Shown here one piece after another: positions 59,050 to 64,000 of a stretch of 64,000 nucleotides of DNA (position 1 is the stretch's first letter; every line of letters begins with the position of its first letter). Position numbers and translations under genes: made by a program. The notes under the pieces are model-generated. The model had not been told where the DNA came from. It did not search any database and worked only from the letters and a program-made list of their open reading frames with translations. The stretch is from positions 4,526,001 to 4,590,000 of the forward strand of contig NZ_CP160205.1 of the NCBI RefSeq assembly GCF_041080815.1, given 5' to 3'. The DNA comes from Mucilaginibacter yixingensis (GTDB taxonomy: Bacteria > Bacteroidota > Bacteroidia > Sphingobacteriales > Sphingobacteriaceae).

Positions 59050-60366
59050 CTAAAATTCGTTATGAATATAGGTCATGATGCGCACTACCTCCTCCCGCAC
59101 TTTTGCGGCCGGCTGCGGGAAATTGTTATTCATAAAACTAAAAGCCAGGTGTTTGCCCTTCCGGGTGATGAGGTAACCGCTCTGATTATAATTATTACTA
59201 ACCGTGCCCGTTTTGGCCCAAACAAAAGGCTGGCCGTTATCTGTTTGATAAGCTTTTTTGATAGTGCCTACCACACCTCCTATAGGCATCAGGCTGTGCA
59301 GTAACTCATCATTGTTTACCTGCTGGCGTATTTTTAACAGCAGCTGCAAAATGCTGCGCGGGGTCATCAGGTTATAGCGTGACAGGCCAGATCCATCTAA
59401 CCAAATGGGTTTATCGGGCAGATCAGCCAAAAGGTTATTAATAGCGTAGTTAATAACCGAGTCTTTATTCATCACCCCAAACTTTGTGGCCGAACATACC
59501 AGCAGCAGTTGCTCGGCAATAAAGTTATCGCTGGGTTGCAGCATGTGGCGGTAAACGGTATCGGCATTAAGATCATAAACTGTTTTGACGTCAGTTGGTA
59601 CTGGCAGGTGTACCAGGCCAATTGATCGTTTCAGGGTATCCTGCAACAAGATTAAAGTCAAAGCGGTTGATGTCTGCAACGGCACATCTTGCTCATAACC
59701 GGCAGGAACTGGTTTAGACGGATAAACAAAAGCGTTACTCAATAAATCGCGTTTAACCCGAAAGCCGACAGACTGGCTTGTACTATCAGTCTTCAATAAC
59801 GGGTTAAAATAAGCAGGACTGGCAGCCAGCCTTCCGTCATCGTTATAAAGCTTCACCGTGTTACCATAAAGCGGCAACTCATTGATCTCGGTCTGGTAGT
59901 AGTCGTTATAATCATCCCAGGCCCAGCCGGCGCCAAGGATATTGTTTTGGTATCGGCCCGATGAAAAATACAAATGCCGTGTAGCGCTTTTCAGCACATC
60001 CAGCGCCCTTGTTCCTTTCAATTCCCGGTGCAATGTTCCCGGCGAACCGGTGCCCCAGAAAATCAGCGAATCGCCACGGGTAACGTACTGCAATGCAGGG
60101 ACGGAATCGCCCAGCATTCGCAGGCAAGTATAAAAGGTAAACAGTTTAGTATTTGATGCCGGCGTAAAGTATTTGTCGGCGTTTTGTTCATAGACCACGC
60201 GCTGCTTATCCAGGTCGTAAAGCACAAAGCCGGCAAAGTGTCCATTCATCATTTCTGAGTGCCGGAAGAGCTTTTTCACCCTCCTTTTCCTGATGTGCTG
60301 AGCCTTTGCGGGAGCACTGATAATCAGACTGGTTACAAATAAAATTAATAGTGAATTAATCTTCAT
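59050..60366 (-). CDS. dacB: D-alanyl-D-alanine carboxypeptidase/endopeptidase, PBP4 (S13) family
   Basis: A 438-residue protein with a signal peptide (residues 1-22, ending AKAQ) and the penicillin-binding motifs SxxK (S71-N-T-K74 in FTPASNTKLFTF), SxN region (LDGSGLSRYNLMTP) and KTG (VWAKTGTVSNNYNQSGYL). It trims or cuts peptide cross-links of peptidoglycan in the periplasm. The length is normal for the shorter Bacteroidetes form. It is divergent from the aspartyl-protease gene. Confidence 0.94.
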   Translation of the reverse strand: MKINSLLILFVTSLIISAPAKAQHIRKRRVKKLFRHSEMMNGHFAGFVLYDLDKQRVVYEQNADKYFTPASNTKLFTFYTCLRMLGDSVPALQYVTRGDSLIFWGTGSPGTLHRELKGTRALDVLKSATRHLYFSSGRYQNNILGAGWAWDDYNDYYQTEINELPLYGNTVKLYNDDGRLAASPAYFNPLLKTDSTSQSVGFRVKRDLLSNAFVYPSKPVPAGYEQDVPLQTSTALTLILLQDTLKRSIGLVHLPVPTDVKTVYDLNADTVYRHMLQPSDNFIAEQLLLVCSATKFGVMNKDSVINYAINNLLADLPDKPIWLDGSGLSRYNLMTPRSILQLLLKIRQQVNNDELLHSLMPIGGVVGTIKKAYQTDNGQPFVWAKTGTVSNNYNQSGYLITRKGKHLAFSFMNNNFPQPAAKVREEVVRIMTYIHNEF

Positions 60367-60412
60367 TTAATGTAAAATTATCATTACATTTAACTCTGCA
60401 ATAATTTTTAGC

Positions 60413-61657
60413 GTGCAATATAACTCATTAAACCGGAACATATTTATGGCTTGGGCTATGCTGCTCATGCTGGTGGTTTTACCACGTTTTAGCCACGCCC
60501 AGTTTTTTGATATTGATAGCAATCAAAGGCGTGTTAACATCCCATTCCGCATTGTACGCAACATGGTTATTGTGCAGCTCAACATTAACCATAAAGGCCC
60601 GTTTAACTTTGTGCTGGATACCGGCGTAGGCGTAATGGTAATTACCGATACTACGCTGATAGACTCTTTGGGCAATATCCCACGCCGCAACATCAAACTT
60701 TTTGGCCTGGGCGGCGAAGAATGCGAAGCTTATGTTACGCCCAACCTGCATATTACTATGCCCTATCTTTCCAGCCACAATGTTGCCGCCGCGGTTCTAA
60801 AGAAAGACCACTTTGATCTGTCGGGCTATGCGGGGATGCCTATCCACGGCTTGCTGGGGTATGACTTTTTTAACAGCCTGGCTGTTAAGCTGAATTTTAC
60901 CGATAGCGTAATGACCGTAACACACCCCGAAGATGCAGGTAAATTAATGCGCAACGGCGTTAAAGTACCCATCACCATAGAAAATAAAGAACCTTATGCC
61001 GTTACCACCATCAAACTGCCCGATGGCAAACAGATCAGCGCTAAAATGGTGGTGGATATTGGCGCAGGGCACCCCATCTCGCTGGAAAGCATGTTGCAGC
61101 AAAATGGCTTACCGCAAAACTTTATTGTAGCTAATCTGGGCGTGGGCCTTACCGGGCCGGTATCGGGTTTTGTGAGCCGGGTGCCGGAGTTTGATATCGG
61201 CAACAAAAAACTGAAAGATGTGCTCACCTCCTTCCCTGATATGAATTATCTGCGCAAACAGATGCATATTGTACCGCGCGACGGTAACATTGGCCTGGGC
61301 ATACTAAAACGCTTTACGGTGGTATTTGATTATACCAACAATGCCATGTACCTCAAGGCAACATCGCGCTTAAAAGATCCCTTTGAGCACGATATGAGCG
61401 GTATGGAGTATTATTTTGACGGCGATAATTATGACCGCCTGATTGTAGGGCGCGTAGAACCGGGCTCGGCCTCTGACGAGGTTGGCCTGCAAAAGAACGA
61501 TGAAATTACCGCCATCAACTTTAAGCCGGTAGACAAAATGAGCATTGAGGACATAGATAACCTGTTCCGCTCTAAAGACGGCCGGAGCCTGCTGCTATAC
61601 GTAAGCCGCGGCAAAGAGATTTTGCGGATCATTCTTACATTAAAACGCCGCGTTTAG
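60413..61657 (+). CDS. Retropepsin-like aspartyl protease with C-terminal PDZ domain
   Basis: A 414-residue protein. The GTG start at 60413 is chosen because it gives the signal peptide a basic residue (NSLNRNIFMAWAMLLMLVVL, cleaved after SHAQ); ATG 60446 is the alternative and lacks one. Two aspartyl protease half-domains follow: FNFVLDTGVGVMVI (Asp 69) and AKMVVDIGAGHPISLES (Asp about 216). The C-terminal PDZ (RLIVGRVEPGSASDEVGLQKNDEITAIN) binds peptides. Such proteins are common and periplasmic or surface-exposed in Bacteroidetes; substrates are unknown. The second site has DIG rather than DTG, so activity should be tested. Confidence 0.88.
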   Translation: MQYNSLNRNIFMAWAMLLMLVVLPRFSHAQFFDIDSNQRRVNIPFRIVRNMVIVQLNINHKGPFNFVLDTGVGVMVITDTTLIDSLGNIPRRNIKLFGLGGEECEAYVTPNLHITMPYLSSHNVAAAVLKKDHFDLSGYAGMPIHGLLGYDFFNSLAVKLNFTDSVMTVTHPEDAGKLMRNGVKVPITIENKEPYAVTTIKLPDGKQISAKMVVDIGAGHPISLESMLQQNGLPQNFIVANLGVGLTGPVSGFVSRVPEFDIGNKKLKDVLTSFPDMNYLRKQMHIVPRDGNIGLGILKRFTVVFDYTNNAMYLKATSRLKDPFEHDMSGMEYYFDGDNYDRLIVGRVEPGSASDEVGLQKNDEITAINFKPVDKMSIEDIDNLFRSKDGRSLLLYVSRGKEILRIILTLKRRV

Positions 61658-61660
61658 CTA

Positions 61661-61933
61661 TTATTTTAGCTGACTGATGTTTTCAAAAAAAGCGGTCTGC
61701 AGATCCAGCAAGGATTTTACCTTTATTTTTTCGCCATAAGTATCAAAGCAGAGAAACTTTGATTTCTCTGGCTCTCCTTTCTTTTCTTTTTCAAAAAAGT
61801 TGAAGGTTTCGTAAAAATAATGGTTGGTGGTGATGTTACTTTTACGATCTACAGTAGAAGAATTAAGCCTGAACCCGATCCCATCAATCCATTGATGAAC
61901 CTTGGAGTATAAAGATGCCCTGATGTTGCTCAT
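61661..61933 (-). CDS. Small hypothetical protein
   Basis: A 90-residue frame starting MSNIRASLYSKVHQWIDGIGF, with a lysine-rich middle (FFEKEKKGEPEKSKFLCFDTYGEK) and a hydrophobic C-terminal part. It has no signal peptide, membrane helix or domain that I recognise. It is convergent with the aspartyl-protease gene, 3 bp apart, which gives it little space to be an artefact of overlap. Expression is not evident. Confidence 0.55.
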   Translation of the reverse strand: MSNIRASLYSKVHQWIDGIGFRLNSSTVDRKSNITTNHYFYETFNFFEKEKKGEPEKSKFLCFDTYGEKIKVKSLLDLQTAFFENISQLK

Positions 61934-62304
61934 AAACTAGATGATTTGTTAACTTTAACGAAACGATTAAAAGGTTTGTTTTCTTATACATTAACAGAGT
62001 TATAAACCCATGTTAATAAAACGTGTTAATAACCAACAAGATACATTTGTTACAACATCAAGCAGTACAACATACAACTATAACCTTGGTTTACCTAAAA
62101 GCAACCACCTGTGTGCAACGGACATCTAATATAGAGCATTTTGCCGTAGGTTAGGTATACATATTGGTATACATAATTGGCCAATTATTAACTTTTTATC
62201 TAACACATGTTAATTATTATTACCTCCTATCAACAAACCCTGCCTCCTGTTTGTAACCGTTTATAAAGTTGTTAATCAATTGTTTTAAATAGATATTTGC
62301 ATTT
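61934..62304. other. AT-rich divergent intergenic region
   Basis: 370 bp with several TTAATAA-type runs and a repeated TGTTAATAA motif (62013, 62030, 62209). I see no gene or RNA. A near-consensus box GATATTTG (62292-62299, one mismatch) lies just before the collagen-like gene. Confidence 0.45.
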
Positions 62305-63039
62305 ATGAGGAAACTATACAGGTACGTTTTACTGATTACCTTGCTTGCTGTTGGCATTTGGGCCGGCTGTAAAAAAGGCGACAAGGGCGATAAAGGCGAT
62401 ACCGGAGCCACAGGTGTAGCAGGATCTACCGGCGCCACCGGGCCAGGCGGACCGCAAGGAGCCAACGGCTCTACCGGGGCAACGGGCAGTACCGGGGCCA
62501 CCGGCGCTACAGGTGCAACCGGACTAACCGGTGCCACCGGCGTTACTGGCGCAACTGGCCTTACCGGCAGCACCGGAGCAACTGGCTCTACCGGTGCAAC
62601 AGGCGCTACAGGGCCTGCAGGTGGACCGCAAGGGTCAACCGGAGCCACTGGTGCTACAGGTGCCACGGGCGCAGCAGGATCAGGCGCGAGCAGTTACCTG
62701 TTACTCAACCAATCTGTTACCCTTACCGGCGTTACCCGTTTTAATATTGCGGCCATTACCCAGGATATTGTTGATAAAGGCGCCATATTGGTGTACTTTA
62801 GAAGCACAGGCACCACCACCTGGTATGCCCTGCCATATACGGAGGACGATCGCAGCCTGCGCCTGTCTGACTATGGCTTGGGATACATTGAGGTAAAAGC
62901 CAATTTTAACTCAAACGGACTGGATTTCAGGGTAGTACTCATTTCTGGCAGCTCACTCACCACATTATCGGTTACACATCCCGGTTTAAATCTCAGCGAT
63001 TATAACCAGGTAAAAAATGCGTTGCAGATTATCCAGTAA
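62305..63039 (+). CDS. Collagen-like repeat lipoprotein
   Basis: A 244-residue protein with a lipoprotein signal ending at C22 (GIWAGC). Residues about 26-128 are G-X-X repeats dominated by GATGAT and GSTGAT, with starting GDKGDKGDTG units, as in bacterial collagen-like proteins. A C-terminal globular domain of about 115 residues follows (SYLLLNQSVTLTGVTRFNI, VDKGAILVYFRSTGTTTWYALPY). It would form a membrane-anchored triple-helix rod displaying a trimeric beta-rich head. Threonine in the third position is typical of bacterial forms. Ligand unknown. Confidence 0.9.
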   Translation: MRKLYRYVLLITLLAVGIWAGCKKGDKGDKGDTGATGVAGSTGATGPGGPQGANGSTGATGSTGATGATGATGLTGATGVTGATGLTGSTGATGSTGATGATGPAGGPQGSTGATGATGATGAAGSGASSYLLLNQSVTLTGVTRFNIAAITQDIVDKGAILVYFRSTGTTTWYALPYTEDDRSLRLSDYGLGYIEVKANFNSNGLDFRVVLISGSSLTTLSVTHPGLNLSDYNQVKNALQIIQ

Positions 63040-63058
63040 ACGCTTAATATTTCTATTA

Positions 63059-63086
63059 CAAAGCCGGCTGGTCCGGCTTTTTTTAT
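63059..63086 (+). terminator. Terminator of the collagen-like gene
   Basis: AAGCCGG-CTGGT-CCGGCTT (63061-63079) followed by seven T residues, 21 bp after the stop codon. Confidence 0.88.
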
Positions 63087-63214
63087 ATCTATGTGTAACA
63101 ATGCTATGAATATTTAATATTTGCGGCAAAGAAATTGAACTTTTGCAGGCCGAATGGTGTTTTTACAGCTTAAAAATAAGCCGCTTAACACCTATCGGGC
63201 TCATATAAACCAAG

Positions 63215-64000
63215 ATGAAACATTTAAACCTATTAGTAATTATCGTATTATTTTTTTGTGGCCTGGCAAGGGCACAAAACGCGCATGACATAACGGGATC
63301 GATCATCGATACCACCAAAATGACCGTGCCGGGAGCCAGTGTTAAACTGAAAACAGATCTGGGCGATAGCACCGTACGCGTTACCGGCATTGATGGCAAG
63401 TTTACCTTTGCCGGTATAAAAGCCAATAAAATCACCCTCACTATTAGCTCTATCGGCTACCAGGGGGTCATCAAACATTTCACTTTTGCTAATGACGATA
63501 AACCGCTTAACATCGGCGCGGTGATATTAAAAACCACCTCAAAAATGCTGAGCGGTGTAACCATTGTGGGCATCAACCCTGTTGTGTTAAAAGAAGACAC
63601 CACTCAATATAGTGCAGCAGCCTACAAAGTGCGCGATAATGCCCCGGTTGAAGACCTGGTAAAGAAACTACCGGGTGTAGACGTGGACGCCGATGGCAAC
63701 GTGAGCACCAAGGGTAAACAAATTACCAAGGTGCGCATTAACGGCAAAGACGTTTTTGGCGGCGATTTACAGAGTATTACCAAAAACCTGCCTGCAGATG
63801 TGGTAGAAAACATCCAGATGATTGATGATTATGGCGATCAGGCCAACCTTACCGGCATCAAAACCGGCGAGCCCAACCAGATCATGAACATCACCATCCG
63901 TAAAGATAAAAACTACGGCTACTCGGCCAACGTAACCGGCGGTGCCGGTAAAGATGCTTTGCCTGCTCCAGAGCCCAATGATACCCGCTACAGCGGCCTG
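63215..64000 (+). CDS. TonB-dependent-receptor-like outer-membrane protein, 5' part
   Basis: The frame is open from ATG 63215 to the window end (262 residues). A signal peptide (MKHLNLLVIIVLFFCGLARA) precedes a carboxypeptidase-regulatory-like domain (about 24-105, GSIIDTTKMTVPGASVKLKT, IDGKFTFAGIKA) and a TonB-plug-like region (about 115-230, YKVRDNAPVEDLVKKLPGVDVDADGNVSTKGKQITKVRINGKDVFGGDL). It matches the Bacteroidetes outer-membrane beta-barrel family related to TonB receptors; the barrel itself lies outside the window. Transport substrate cannot be inferred. Confidence 0.9.
   Translation, partial: MKHLNLLVIIVLFFCGLARAQNAHDITGSIIDTTKMTVPGASVKLKTDLGDSTVRVTGIDGKFTFAGIKANKITLTISSIGYQGVIKHFTFANDDKPLNIGAVILKTTSKMLSGVTIVGINPVVLKEDTTQYSAAAYKVRDNAPVEDLVKKLPGVDVDADGNVSTKGKQITKVRINGKDVFGGDLQSITKNLPADVVENIQMIDDYGDQANLTGIKTGEPNQIMNITIRKDKNYGYSANVTGGAGKDALPAPEPNDTRYSGL

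Noticed and set aside
62220..62666. A 148-codon proline- and valine-rich minus-strand frame
   Set aside because: It is the mirror of the collagen-like repeats.

Overview
The window looks like a chromosomal segment of a Bacteroidetes bacterium, most likely a Sphingobacteriaceae member such as Mucilaginibacter or Pedobacter. This is inferred from a SusC/SusD pair with a FecI/FecR-type regulator set, PorP/SprF and a CHU_C-type type IX secretion signal, BshA (bacillithiol), promoters of the TAnnTTTG type, and weak or absent Shine-Dalgarno sequences. I see no rRNA, tRNA, CRISPR array, prophage or intact insertion sequence.

Layout. 1-11362 (minus): a surface-adhesin operon with a 2888-residue Ig-repeat adhesin, a PorP/SprF protein and an OmpA/PD40-type protein cut by the window edge. 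11363-12266: an AT-rich gap with apparent gene remnants and a hairpin. 12267-15083 (plus): a small unknown gene and an 849-residue NACHT-like NTPase. 15160-26368: a DUF1801 gene and a glycan-uptake locus (glycoside hydrolase, SusD, SusC with STN domain, FecR, ECF sigma), interrupted by an opposite-strand ArsR/AHSA1 pair with a well-formed promoter and operators. 26780-29450: a cobalamin riboswitch and metE. 29701-36310 (minus): GH42 beta-galactosidase, a GH3-family protein, LptB and RecJ. 36549-47477: a metallo-beta-lactamase-fold hydrolase, a response regulator, BshA, a lipoprotein, an RluB-type enzyme with a repeat-rich N-terminus, a lytic transglycosylase, UvrA and aspartate-semialdehyde dehydrogenase. 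47691-48371: TruC-like pseudouridine synthase. 48666-52369 (minus): a tight five-gene operon (DCC-family protein, a frameshifted TIGR01777 epimerase, two START/SRPBCC-like proteins, two membrane proteins). 52630-58960: GbsR/MarR regulator, DUF6249-like protein, DinB protein, histidine kinase, GltX, an antitoxin/PIN toxin pair and a TfoX-N protein. 59050-64000: DacB, an aspartyl protease with a PDZ domain, a small unknown gene, a collagen-like lipoprotein and the 5' part of an outer-membrane TonB-linked protein.

Intergenic DNA is unusually rich in dispersed inverted repeats: nine TGTCAT...ATGACA elements, a pair of two-hairpin units flanking uvrA in opposite orientation, a 218-bp element with perfect 20-bp ends that supplies a gene's stop codon, and a 493-bp element with near-identical 40-bp palindromic ends. 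The most notable points are the NACHT locus, the single-base frameshift that falsely fuses two genes near 50.76 kb, the adhesin repeat architecture, the mobile-like repeats, and several genes whose promoter -7 box almost touches the start codon.
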